From Streptomyces sp. NBC_01549 (GTDB lineage Bacteria; Actinomycetota; Actinomycetes; Streptomycetales; Streptomycetaceae): a stretch of 64,000 nt of DNA. Every line of letters starts with the position of its first letter. Position 1 is the first letter of the stretch. The DNA lies in contig NZ_JAPEPW010000001.1 in the NCBI RefSeq assembly GCF_026339955.1, positions 4,707,001 to 4,771,000 on the forward strand, given 5' to 3'. A program made the translations under genes and the position numbers. The notes under the pieces were generated by a model. It was not told the origin of the DNA. It worked only from the letters and a program-made list of their open reading frames with translations, and searched no databases. Shown here one piece after another: positions 18,501 through 25,761 of this stretch.

Positions 18501-18795
18501 GCTGGGTATCGGGCCGGTCGTCGGGACGCGGACATGGGGCGGCGTCGTCGGCATCGACAGCCGCTACCGGCTCGTCGACGGCACCCTCGTCACCCAGCCC
18601 AAGTACGCGTTCTGGCTGGACGGTTACGAGTGGGGCGTGGAGAACCACGGTGTCGACCCGGACGTCGAGGTCGTCCAGCGGCCGCAGGACCACGCGGCCG
18701 GGCGCGACGCGCAGCTCGACGAGGCGATCCGGATCGCGCTGGCCGCGCTCGCGGAGAACCCGGCGAAGACGGCCCCTGTCCTGCCGGAGCTTTGA
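15550..18795 (+). CDS. tri: Tricorn protease
   Basis: A 1081-aa protein starting GTG, close in length to Thermoplasma tricorn. Two beta-propellers fill roughly residues 15-660 (DGATVAWTSTRDG, PDSAWLAWSHPG), then a C1 helical part, a PDZ domain (about 770-850, APGVAVRAGDAIVAVAG) and the C2 catalytic domain. The catalytic set is readable: S750-H751 in LGTSHAYV, nucleophile S973 followed by D974 in EFSGSDGDI, and E1031 in GVENHGVDP. These match S745, H746, S965 and E1023 of the archaeal enzyme. It trims peptides produced by the proteasome and is cytosolic. A short gap separates it from the lipoprotein gene. Confidence 0.95.
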   Translation: MTQSASSASSVLPAYLRYPHLHGDLVAFTAEDDVWIAPLDGGGRAWRVSADNVPVNHPRISPDGATVAWTSTRDGAPEVHAAPLEGGPSTRLTYWGSSKTQVRGWTPDGQVLVLSTQGQASLRRSWARAVPLDGGPATTLPYGPVGDVVHGDGGVLLLSASMGREAAWWKRYRGGTAGKLWIDRDGGDGVAAGEFVRLHEELDGNLEYPLWVGERVAFLSDHEGVGALYSSLADGSDLRRHTPIDGFYARHAATDGARVVYASAGELWLLDDLDGAEPRRLDLRLGGQRVDQQPHPVSASRWFSAAAPDHTGRGSAVSVRGAVHWVTHRSGPARALAARPGVRARLPRAFRVEGEEYVVWVTDAAGDDALEFAPATGLAPGATPRRLAVGQLGRVLGLAMAPDGSRAAVASHDGRVLLVERETGEVREVDRSADGEVSGLVFSPDSAWLAWSHPGPRPLRQLKLANTADLSVTEATPLRFRDYAPAFTLDGKHLAFLSARSFDPVYDEHVFDLAFVGGARPHLITLAATTPSPFGPQRHGRPFEAPDKDETPDSEGAPTTRIDLDGLADRIVPFPVEAARYSTLSAAKDGLLWLRHPVVGVLGASRATPDDPDPKTELERYDLAQQRVEHLAADADHFAVSGDGKRVLLWTDGTLKVVPSDRRASNDDDSDTNITVDLSRVRQTVDPAAEWRQMYDETGRLMRDNFWRPDLGGVDWDGVLDRYRQVLERVATHDDLVDLLWEVQGELGTSHAYVTPRGGWGAGDRAQGLLGADISRHEDGSWRIDRILPSETSDPHARAPLAAPGVAVRAGDAIVAVAGQPVDPVAGPGPLLVGTAGKPVELTVSPAGGGDPRHAVVVPLADEEPLRYHAWVADRRAYVHERSGGRLGYLHVPDMQAPGWAQIHRDLRIEVAREGLVVDVRENRGGHTSQLVVEKLARRIVGWDLPRGMRPYSYPEDAPRGPVVAVANEFSGSDGDIVNAAIKALGIGPVVGTRTWGGVVGIDSRYRLVDGTLVTQPKYAFWLDGYEWGVENHGVDPDVEVVQRPQDHAAGRDAQLDEAIRIALAALAENPAKTAPVLPEL

Positions 18796-18922
18796 CCGGG
18801 CTTGTGCGGCGCCGTCGTGACGCGGCCGATCCGCGGGCGGCGCATGTCCCCCAACCACCCGCCCTGCCTGGGGCCGATAGCATGCACGGCGTAATGATCA
18901 AACGGCGTGAGGAGGCACACGC

Positions 18923-19276
18923 ATGTCGGGAGAGCCGCAGGACGACTGCTTGTTCTGCAAGATCGTCGCGGGGCACGTTCCCGCGAACGTCGTCCGGGAG
19001 ACCGACACGACCGTCGCCTTCCGCGACATAAACCCCCAGGCGCCCACCCACATCCTGGTCATCCCCAAGGTGCACCACCCGGACGCGGCGTCCCTCGCGG
19101 CCGCCGAGCCCGCCATCGCCGCGGACATACTGCGCGAGGCCGGCGAGGTGGCGTCCGAGGAGAAGCTGGAGAGCTACCGCATCGTGTTCAACACGGGCAG
19201 CGGCGCGGGCCAGACCGTCTTCCACGCGCACGCCCACCTCCTGGGCGGCCGTGGCATGCACTGGCCGCCGGGGTAA
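18923..19276 (+). CDS. HIT family hydrolase (HINT-like)
   Basis: A 117-aa protein with DCLFCKIVAG at the N-terminus, FRDINPQAPTHILVIPK in the core and the histidine triad FHAHAHLLGG near the C-terminus. HINT-type enzymes hydrolyse purine nucleoside phosphoramidates such as AMP-lysine. ATG 18923 has GAGGAGG about 10 nt upstream. The RNase Z gene begins six bases after its stop, so the two probably share a transcript. Confidence 0.92.
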   Translation: MSGEPQDDCLFCKIVAGHVPANVVRETDTTVAFRDINPQAPTHILVIPKVHHPDAASLAAAEPAIAADILREAGEVASEEKLESYRIVFNTGSGAGQTVFHAHAHLLGGRGMHWPPG

Positions 19277-19282
19277 CCGGCC

Positions 19283-20215
19283 TTGTCCGTACGTGAACTG
19301 GTGGTCCTCGGCACCGCCAGCCAGGTCCCCACGCGGCACCGCAACCACAACGGCTATCTGCTGCGCTGGGACGGGGAGGGGCTGCTCTTCGATCCCGGCG
19401 AGGGCACCCAGCGGCAGATGCTGCGGGCCGGGGTCGCCGCGCACGACCTGCACCGGATCTGCGTCACCCACTTCCACGGCGACCACTCCCTCGGTCTCGC
19501 CGGGGTGATCCAGCGCATCAACCTCGACCGCGTCCCGCACGAGGTGACCGCGCACTACCCGCGCTCCGGGCAGCGCTTCTTCGACCGGCTGCGGTACGCG
19601 ACGGCCTACCGTGAGACCGTCGAGCTCACCGAGGCGCCGGTCGAGGCCGACGGGGTGCTCGCGACCACCCCCTCGTACACGCTTGAGGCCCGCAGGCTCT
19701 CCCACCCCGTGGAGTCCTTCGGCTACCGGTTGGTCGAGCCGGACGGCCGGCGGATGCTGCCCGAACGGCTCGCGGAGCACGGGATCAAGGGGCCGGACGT
19801 CGGTCGGATCCAGCGCGACGGCGCACTCGGCGGGATCTCGCTCGACGAGGTGAGCGAGGTGCGGCGCGGACAGCGGTTCGCGTTCGTCATGGACACGCGG
19901 CTGTGCGAGGGCGTGGACGCCCTCGCCGAGAGCTGCGACCTCCTCGTCATCGAGTCGACGTTCCTGGACGGGGATCACCAACTCGCCGTCGACCACGGCC
20001 ACCTGACGGCTGGTCAGGCAGGACGGGTGGCGCGGGACGCGGGCGTACGGCATCTCGTGCTCACGCACTTCAGCCAGCGGTACTCGGATCCTGGGGGCAC
20101 CTCCCGGACGGAGTCTGGGGGAGAGTTCGAGCGACAGGCCCGGGCCGCCGGGTTCGAGGGCGAGCTGACCGTGGCGCGCGACCTGGTGCGGGTGCCGGTG
20201 CCGAAGCGCCGATGA
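19283..20215 (+). CDS. rnz: Ribonuclease Z
   Basis: A 310-aa protein of the metallo-beta-lactamase superfamily: VVLGTASQVPTRHRN, DPGEGTQRQM, zinc motif THFHGDHSLGL, then FVMDTR, the LLVIESTF motif and LTHFSQRY. It endonucleolytically matures tRNA 3' ends. The start is TTG 19283 (MSVRELVVLG), unusual but in the expected place; the next in-frame GTG would delete the first strand. A 30-nt insert encoding GGTSRTESGG sits between HFSQRYSDP and EFERQ and looks like a dispersed intergenic repeat captured in frame. Confidence 0.9.
   Translation: MSVRELVVLGTASQVPTRHRNHNGYLLRWDGEGLLFDPGEGTQRQMLRAGVAAHDLHRICVTHFHGDHSLGLAGVIQRINLDRVPHEVTAHYPRSGQRFFDRLRYATAYRETVELTEAPVEADGVLATTPSYTLEARRLSHPVESFGYRLVEPDGRRMLPERLAEHGIKGPDVGRIQRDGALGGISLDEVSEVRRGQRFAFVMDTRLCEGVDALAESCDLLVIESTFLDGDHQLAVDHGHLTAGQAGRVARDAGVRHLVLTHFSQRYSDPGGTSRTESGGEFERQARAAGFEGELTVARDLVRVPVPKRR
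20091..20123. repeat. Palindromic dispersed unit inside the RNase Z gene
   Basis: CTGGGGGCACCTCCC followed by GGACGGAGTCTGGGGGAG: an imperfect inverted repeat (CTCCCGGAC / GTCTGGGGGAG) of a kind I recall as common between Streptomyces genes. Here it is translated in frame near the 3' end of rnz. Confidence 0.6.
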
Positions 20216-20261
20216 GCCGTCGACGCACGAGATCGTCGGTATACACCCGTACGATATTTCG

Positions 20262-21254
20262 ATGCCCCTCCCCAAAGCAGAACTGCACCTCCACATCGAA
20301 GGCACCCTCGAACCCGAGCTGGCCTTCGAGCTCGCCGCGCGCAACGGCGTCACGCTCCCGTACGCGGACACCGAGGAACTGCGCAAGGCGTATCTCTTCG
20401 ACGACCTCCAGTCGTTCCTGAACCTGTACTACGAGCTCATGGCCGTCCTGCGGACCGAGCAGGACTTCGCCGACCTCGCCGACGCCTACCTCGCACGGGC
20501 CGCCGCGCAGGGCGTGCGGCACGCGGAGATCTTCTTCGACCCGCAGGCCCACATCGCCCGGGGGGTCGGCATGGGGACGGTCGTCGAGGGACTGCACCGC
20601 GCGCTGTCCCGCAGCGAGGAGACACATGGCGTCTCCACCCAGCTGATCATGTGCTTCCTGCGCGACGAGTCCGCCGAGTCGGCGATGGCGACCCTGGAGG
20701 CCGCGAGGCCCTACCTCGACCGGATCGTCGGAGTCGGCCTCGACTCCGCCGAGGTCGGGCACCCGCCGGTCAAGTTCCGCGAGGTGTACGAGGCCGCCGC
20801 CGCGCTCGGCCTGCGGCGCGTCGCCCACGCGGGCGAGGAGGGGCCGCCGGCATACATCACCGAGGCACTGGACGTCCTCGGCGTCGAGCGCATCGACCAC
20901 GGGCTGCGCTGCATGGAGGACCCCGAGCTGGTCGAGCGGCTCGTACGGGACCGGGTGCCGCTGACGCTCTGCCCGCTGTCGAACGTACGGCTGCGCGCCG
21001 TGGACGTCCTGGAGGACCACCCGCTGCCCGCGATGCTGGACGCAGGGCTGCTGTGCACGGTCAACTCCGACGATCCCGCGTACTTCGGCGGGTACGTCGC
21101 CGACAACTTCCACGCGGTGCACGAGGCGCTCGGGCTGGACCGGGAGCGGATGCGGGAGCTGGCGCGCAACTCGTTCGTGGCGTCCTTCCTCGACCACGAC
21201 GAGGAGCGGCGGGCGCGCTACCTCGCCGAGGTCGACGCGTACGAGTTCGGGTAG
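20262..21254 (+). CDS. Adenine/adenosine deaminase
   Basis: A 330-aa amidohydrolase: AELHLHIEG (metal His-x-His), HAEIFFDPQAH, HAGEEGPPAYI (third metal His and catalytic Glu), RIDHGLRCMED, and NSDDPAYFGGY with the zinc Asp. The HAGEEGPP and NSDDPAYFGG forms are those of the adenine deaminase (fungal Aah1/Pseudomonas) branch rather than classical Add, so adenine may be the real substrate (inference). The start at ATG 20262 is preceded by TACGAT, a possible -10. The 3' end overlaps the convergent MFS gene by 37 bp. Confidence 0.87.
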   Translation: MPLPKAELHLHIEGTLEPELAFELAARNGVTLPYADTEELRKAYLFDDLQSFLNLYYELMAVLRTEQDFADLADAYLARAAAQGVRHAEIFFDPQAHIARGVGMGTVVEGLHRALSRSEETHGVSTQLIMCFLRDESAESAMATLEAARPYLDRIVGVGLDSAEVGHPPVKFREVYEAAAALGLRRVAHAGEEGPPAYITEALDVLGVERIDHGLRCMEDPELVERLVRDRVPLTLCPLSNVRLRAVDVLEDHPLPAMLDAGLLCTVNSDDPAYFGGYVADNFHAVHEALGLDRERMRELARNSFVASFLDHDEERRARYLAEVDAYEFG

Positions 21255-22543
21255 AACCCGACCGGCTCACCTGGTCGCGGACCCCGGTGTGGCCGCCGCT
21301 CCCGCGGTCGCCTGCCGGGGTCCCGCCATGTCGTACGCAGTCCGGGCGCCGGGACGGCGTCCAGCACGATCTCCACGACCGGGTGCTCCTGAGGGAGCGG
21401 GGTACGGCGCCGGGTGCGCAGGGCCACGGCCGTCATCGGGACGGTGATCAGGAGCAGGCCGAGGGCCAGGATCACGCCCATCCCCGGGTAGCCCGCCCGC
21501 GCGGAGAGCAGACTGCCCGCGAGCGGGCCGCACGCCGTGCCGAGCGAGGAGGCGGAGCCGACGAGGACCGCCCACCGGCCGCGCTGGTCCAGGGACGCGG
21601 CGAGGCCGATGACGTAGGAGAGCACGACCGGGTAGAGCGTGTTCCAGGTGATCTCGCCCGTCGCGAAGGACGCCAGGTCGGTGGCCGCCGAGCTCAGCGC
21701 GATGCACCCGGCGATCAGGGCCGTGCCCGCGCCGATGGGCAGTGCCCGGCCCAGGCGCTGGCCGAGTGCGCCCGCGCCGATCACCCCGAGCAGCCCGGCG
21801 CCGAGCGCCACCGCGAAGACCGCGCCGACCGTCACCTCCGTCAACCCCGCCTGCCGCAGCCCGATCCGGCCGCTGACACCCCAGAGTGAATTCTGGGCGA
21901 GGGACCAGCAGAGCATCGCGGCGGCCAGGACGAGACCGGCGCGGCGGTGGGGGAGAGCTGTGGCGGTGGTGGTGCGGAGGGTGCGGGCGGCGGGGGTGTG
22001 GGGGGCTTCTGAGGCCGGGAGGTGGCGGGTCGCGGGCAGGAGGAGCAGCGCGGTGACGGCGATCGCGGTGAGGGGGTGGCCGTGGCCCGGGCCCAGGTGG
22101 GGGATCGTCAGATACAGCGCGCCCGCGAGGGCGGAGACACCCAGCAGGCCCAGGGTGGTGGTGCGGTGGGGATCGCGCTGGCCGGCGATCCCGGTCGCGG
22201 CGACGGTGGTGATCGTGCCGGAGCCGAGGCCGCCGACGATCGCGCCGAGAACGACCAGGGGGATGGTCGTCGTGAAGGCGGCGGTGCCGTAGCCGGCGGC
22301 GGCCAGGAGCAGGCCCGTGCGGGCGAGCCGACGGGGGCCGAAGCGGTCGACCCGGGAGGCGAGCAGGAAGCCCGCCGTCGCCGAACTCAGCAGCAGGGCG
22401 CTACCGATGGAACCGGCCTCGGTGGCGGAGAGGGGGAGGCCCGCGCTCAGCCGTCCGACGGTGGTCGGGAGCAGGTACGGGGCGAGGTACCCGGCCGTGA
22501 AAAGGGCGACGAGGGGCCAGGGCGTGGTGGTGCGGGCGGACAC
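21218..22543 (-). CDS. MFS transporter
   Basis: A 441-aa protein with about 12 hydrophobic segments: WPLVALFTAGYLAPYLLP first, then GSIGSALLLSSATAGFLL with the loop VDRFGPRRLARTG (motif A-like), and a second half beginning LVLAAAMLCWSLAQNSLWG. The substrate is not clear. GTG 22543 (VSARTTTPWP) is chosen because the frame upstream has no membrane character and reads through non-coding DNA. The last 12 codons are antisense to the deaminase gene, giving a hydrophilic tail that may be variable. Confidence 0.8.
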   Translation of the reverse strand: MSARTTTPWPLVALFTAGYLAPYLLPTTVGRLSAGLPLSATEAGSIGSALLLSSATAGFLLASRVDRFGPRRLARTGLLLAAAGYGTAAFTTTIPLVVLGAIVGGLGSGTITTVAATGIAGQRDPHRTTTLGLLGVSALAGALYLTIPHLGPGHGHPLTAIAVTALLLLPATRHLPASEAPHTPAARTLRTTTATALPHRRAGLVLAAAMLCWSLAQNSLWGVSGRIGLRQAGLTEVTVGAVFAVALGAGLLGVIGAGALGQRLGRALPIGAGTALIAGCIALSSAATDLASFATGEITWNTLYPVVLSYVIGLAASLDQRGRWAVLVGSASSLGTACGPLAGSLLSARAGYPGMGVILALGLLLITVPMTAVALRTRRRTPLPQEHPVVEIVLDAVPAPGLRTTWRDPGRRPRERRPHRGPRPGEPVGFYPNSYASTSAR

Positions 22544-22886
22544 GGGCGTTCCCAGGGCATGCGAAAGAGCGGCTCGATAAGGGGGGTTGGGCGGCTGTCG
22601 ACGGACAGGAACGCGCGGGCAATTTGTATCAAGTGGGTGGGGGCGCGACGTAGGCGGGGAGGTGTGATCTGAGCCACGTTCTGTTTGTGGTGGGAGGGGT
22701 GGGGTAGGCGCCCGAGTTCTGCCCGGCCCTCCGACGGTCCGCCCGGGGTCTTTTGCCAGTCCGTCCAGGCTGTTTTTCCGGTCCGCCCAGGCAGTTTTGT
22801 CAGCCCGTTCCGGCCGTGACCGGCGCTGTGCCGCGTGCCGTTTGGTGCACACTGGCCTGAATCCGCACCACGTCAGGGAGCGCACC
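22544..22886. other. Divergent intergenic region with tandem repeats
   Basis: 343 bp between the divergent MFS and PfkB genes. It holds the 22-bp tandem repeats at 22737-22802 and otherwise G-rich sequence with one AT-rich patch (AATTTGTATCAAG near 22620). No convincing promoter hexamer pair or small gene was found. Confidence 0.6.
22737..22802. repeat. Three 22-bp tandem repeats upstream of the PfkB gene
   Basis: Units start at 22737, 22759 and 22781, each of the form GTCCG(C/T)CC(g/A)GG(g/c)..TTTT..C(A/G), with a degenerate fourth from 22803. The TTTT tract recurs every 22 bp, about two helical turns. Non-coding. Confidence 0.85.
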
Positions 22887-23996
22887 GTGATCGAAACCAA
22901 CGGAGAGCGACCGTACTGCCAGGCTCACGTCGACCCGCTCGCCGGGCTGCGCACCCCTCACGACCCGCCCTGGGACGTCTACCTCACCGGCACCGTCTTC
23001 CTCGACATCATCTTCACCGGGCTCGACAGCGCCCCGGTGCGCGGGACCGAGTCCTGGGCGCGCGGGATGGGGTCGAGCCCCGGCGGCGTCGCCAACATGG
23101 CGACCGCGCTCGCCCGCCTCGGCCTCAAGACCTCCCTGGCGGCGGCCTTCGGGGACGACCACTACGGGGAGTACTGCTGGGACGCCCTGGAGCAGGGCGA
23201 GGGCATCGACCTCGCCCCGTCGCGCACCGTGCCGGGCTGGCACTCGCCGGTCACCGTGTCGATGGCGTACGAGGGTGAGCGGACGATGGTCAGCCATGGA
23301 CACGAGCCGCCGCCGGAGGAGCCGGCGCCGGAACACGCCCCCCGCGCGCGTGCCGCCGTCGCCTCGCTGACGCCCGGCACGCGCGCGCAGTGGATCGCCG
23401 AGTCCGCGCGTGCGGGCACCCGGATCTTCGCGGACGTCGGCTGGGACGACACCGGGCGCTGGGACCTGGCCGGGCTCGCCGACCTGGAGCACTGCGAGGC
23501 GTTCCTGCCGAACGCGGACGAGGCGATGCGGTACACCGGGGCGGACTCTCCGCGGGCCGCCGCGCACGCGCTGACCGAGTACGTTCCGCTGGCCGTCGTC
23601 ACCCTGGGCGCCGAGGGCGCGTATGCCGTGGACGGCCGTACCGGGGAGACCGCCGAGGTTCCCGCGATCGCCGTGGAGGCCCTCGATCCCACCGGCGCCG
23701 GTGACGTCTTCGTCGCCGGGTTCGTGATGGGCACCCTCGCCGACTGGCCGCTCGCCGACCGGCTCGCCTTCGCCGGGTTGACGGCCGCGCTCTCCGTCCA
23801 GGAGTTCGGCGGTTCCCTGTCGGCGCCCGGCTGGGCCGAGATCGCGGCCTGGTGGCGCCGGGTCCAGTCCGTCGACGACCAGGATCCGACGGCCTTGCGC
23901 CGGTACGCCTTCCTGGAGAGCCTGCTCCCGGAGGTGACCCGCCCGTGGCCGCTGCGGCGGGCGGTCCCGACCATCGGCTTCCGCCGCTCGGCCTGA
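22887..23996 (+). CDS. PfkB-family carbohydrate kinase
   Basis: A 369-aa protein. The N-terminal sugar-binding region contains VYLTGTVFLDIIFTGL and SSPGGVANMATALARLG, and the PfkB signature DPTGAGDVFVAGF is near residue 270 with its catalytic Asp. It phosphorylates a sugar or nucleoside with ATP; the substrate cannot be read. GTG 22887 is chosen for GGGAG six bases upstream. A strong palindromic hairpin follows the gene. Confidence 0.85.
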   Translation: MIETNGERPYCQAHVDPLAGLRTPHDPPWDVYLTGTVFLDIIFTGLDSAPVRGTESWARGMGSSPGGVANMATALARLGLKTSLAAAFGDDHYGEYCWDALEQGEGIDLAPSRTVPGWHSPVTVSMAYEGERTMVSHGHEPPPEEPAPEHAPRARAAVASLTPGTRAQWIAESARAGTRIFADVGWDDTGRWDLAGLADLEHCEAFLPNADEAMRYTGADSPRAAAHALTEYVPLAVVTLGAEGAYAVDGRTGETAEVPAIAVEALDPTGAGDVFVAGFVMGTLADWPLADRLAFAGLTAALSVQEFGGSLSAPGWAEIAAWWRRVQSVDDQDPTALRRYAFLESLLPEVTRPWPLRRAVPTIGFRRSA

Positions 23997-24031
23997 CGCC
24001 CCTCGCCCGCCGCCCCTGCCCGTCCTGTCCT

Positions 24032-24057
24032 CCCCGGGGCGGGGCCCCGCCCCGGGG
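24032..24057. terminator. Perfect 26-bp GC palindrome after the PfkB gene
   Basis: CCCCGGGGCGG, GGCC, CCGCCCCGGGG: an uninterrupted palindrome able to form an 11-bp stem with a GGCC loop, 36 bases after the PfkB stop. Confidence 0.75.
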
Positions 24058-24132
24058 ACAGGGACCCGCGCCGAAAAGCCCTACGGCACTGTCACCCCAC
24101 CGTCGTACTCTTGGAGACGCAAGGCTGCCCCC

Positions 24133-24186
24133 GTGGCAAGCGTGCCGATCAAGGAGGAAAAGCAGGCCTACAGAGCCGGCCCATGA
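24133..24186 (+). CDS. Candidate 17-codon upstream ORF in the phoH leader
   Basis: GTG at 24133 opens a 17-aa frame (VASVPIKEEKQAYRAGP) that ends TGA at 24184-24186 and overlaps the phoH ATG as ATGA. The strongest Shine-Dalgarno-like sequence in the area, AAGGAGG at 24151-24157, lies inside this frame and 26 bases before the phoH start, too far for normal initiation. An AAGG about nine bases before the GTG could serve as its own ribosome site. It may couple translation to phoH. Coding status is uncertain. Confidence 0.35.
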   Translation: MASVPIKEEKQAYRAGP

Positions 24187-25250
24187 CTCAGACACCCACA
24201 GCTCACAGCCCCGCTCAGGGGCAGGCACGAGCGCATTTCACCGTCCCGGCCAAGCACCCCATGGTGACCGTGCTGGGTTCCGGGGACGCGCTGCTACGCG
24301 TGATCGAGAAGGCCTTCCCGGCGGCCGACATCCACGTCCGGGGCAATGAGATCAGTGCGGTCGGCGACGCCGGTGAAGTGGCTCTCGTCCAGCGCCTGTT
24401 CGACGAGATGATGCTGGTGCTCCGCACCGGGCAGCCGATGACGGAGGACGCAGTGGAACGCTCGATCGCCATGCTCAGGGCGAGCGAGAACGGGGAGGGC
24501 GACGGTCAGGAAACCCCTGCCGAAGTGCTCACGCAGAACATCCTGTCCTCGCGCGGCCGCACCATCCGACCCAAGACGCTCAACCAGAAGCGGTACGTCG
24601 ACGCCATCGACAAGCACACCATCGTCTTCGGCATCGGCCCCGCCGGCACCGGCAAGACGTATCTCGCCATGGCGAAGGCCGTACAGGCGCTCCAGTCCAA
24701 GCAGGTCAACCGGATCATCCTCACCCGCCCCGCGGTGGAGGCGGGCGAGCGGCTCGGCTTCCTGCCCGGCACGCTCTACGAGAAGATCGACCCCTACCTG
24801 CGGCCCCTCTACGACGCGCTGCACGACATGCTCGACCCGGATTCCATCCCGCGGCTCATGGCGGCGGGGACCATCGAGGTCGCGCCGCTCGCCTACATGC
24901 GTGGCCGCACTCTGAACGACGCCTTCATCATCCTGGACGAGGCCCAGAACACCAGCGCCGAGCAGATGAAGATGTTCCTCACCCGTCTCGGCTTCGACTC
25001 GAAGATCGTGGTCACGGGCGACGTGACGCAGGTCGACCTGCCCACCGGGACGAAGTCGGGTCTGCGCCAGGTCCAGGACATCCTGGAGGGCCTCGACGAC
25101 GTCCACTTCTCGCGGCTCACGTCCCACGATGTCGTACGGCACAAGCTGGTCGGCCGTATCGTCGACGCGTACGAGAAGTACGACAGCGAGAACGGCACCG
25201 AGAACGGCTCCCACAAGAGCCGCGGCAAAGCCGGCCACAAGGGGAAGTAG
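24183..25250 (+). CDS. phoH: PhoH-like ATPase
   Basis: A 355-aa protein. After a short KH-like N-terminal part (HPMVTVLGSGDALLRVIE) comes the P-loop ATPase: Walker A in GIGPAGTGKTYLA, Walker B in IILDEAQNTS, and VTGDVTQVDLP, the PhoH/superfamily-1-like core. Its role in bacteria is probably in RNA metabolism; it is regularly found next to ybeY, as here (YbeY starts 13 bp downstream). ATG 24183 fits the family N-terminus; the frame upstream begins at a TTG and is unlikely. The odd ribosome-site spacing is noted under the small upstream ORF. Confidence 0.92.
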   Translation: MTQTPTAHSPAQGQARAHFTVPAKHPMVTVLGSGDALLRVIEKAFPAADIHVRGNEISAVGDAGEVALVQRLFDEMMLVLRTGQPMTEDAVERSIAMLRASENGEGDGQETPAEVLTQNILSSRGRTIRPKTLNQKRYVDAIDKHTIVFGIGPAGTGKTYLAMAKAVQALQSKQVNRIILTRPAVEAGERLGFLPGTLYEKIDPYLRPLYDALHDMLDPDSIPRLMAAGTIEVAPLAYMRGRTLNDAFIILDEAQNTSAEQMKMFLTRLGFDSKIVVTGDVTQVDLPTGTKSGLRQVQDILEGLDDVHFSRLTSHDVVRHKLVGRIVDAYEKYDSENGTENGSHKSRGKAGHKGK

Positions 25251-25263
25251 ACAAGCGAGCACC

Positions 25264-25761
25264 ATGTCGATCGACGTCAACAACGAGTCCGGAACCGAGG
25301 TCGACGAGCAGGCGATCCTCGACATCGCCCGCTACGCACTCGCGCGGATGCGCATCCACCCGCTCTCCGAACTCTCGGTGATCGTCGTGGACGCCGACGC
25401 CATGGAGCAGCTCCACATCCAGTGGATGGACCTGCCGGGGCCCACCGACGTCATGTCGTTCCCGATGGACGAGCTGCGGCCGCCGTCCAAGGACGACGAC
25501 GAGCCCCCGCAGGGACTCCTCGGCGACATCGTGCTCTGCCCGGAGGTCGCCGAGCGGCAGGGCAAGGAAGCTCCCACGCAGCACTCCATGGACGAGGAAC
25601 TGCACCTCCTCACCGTCCATGGAGTGCTGCACCTGCTCGGCTACGACCACGAGGAGGCGGACGAGAAGGCCGAGATGTTCGGCCTCCAGGCCGCCATCGT
25701 GGACGGCTGGCGCGCGGAGAAGGGCATGACGGGTCCGTCTCCAGCCCCGACCGTGTCATGA
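25264..25761 (+). CDS. ybeY: Endoribonuclease YbeY
   Basis: A 165-aa protein starting MSIDVNNESG, with DLPGPTDVMSFPMDE and the zinc triad HGVLHLLGYDH. YbeY acts in 16S rRNA 3'-end maturation and ribosome quality control. It lies in the phoH-ybeY-CBS order common in bacteria. Its stop overlaps the start of the next gene as ATGA. Confidence 0.95.
   Translation: MSIDVNNESGTEVDEQAILDIARYALARMRIHPLSELSVIVVDADAMEQLHIQWMDLPGPTDVMSFPMDELRPPSKDDDEPPQGLLGDIVLCPEVAERQGKEAPTQHSMDEELHLLTVHGVLHLLGYDHEEADEKAEMFGLQAAIVDGWRAEKGMTGPSPAPTVS

Noticed and set aside
22737..22802. Tandem repeats that might be read as a CRISPR array
   Set aside because: The units are contiguous without unique spacers, and no cas genes are present. 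The same holds for 10428-10496 and 63910-63986.
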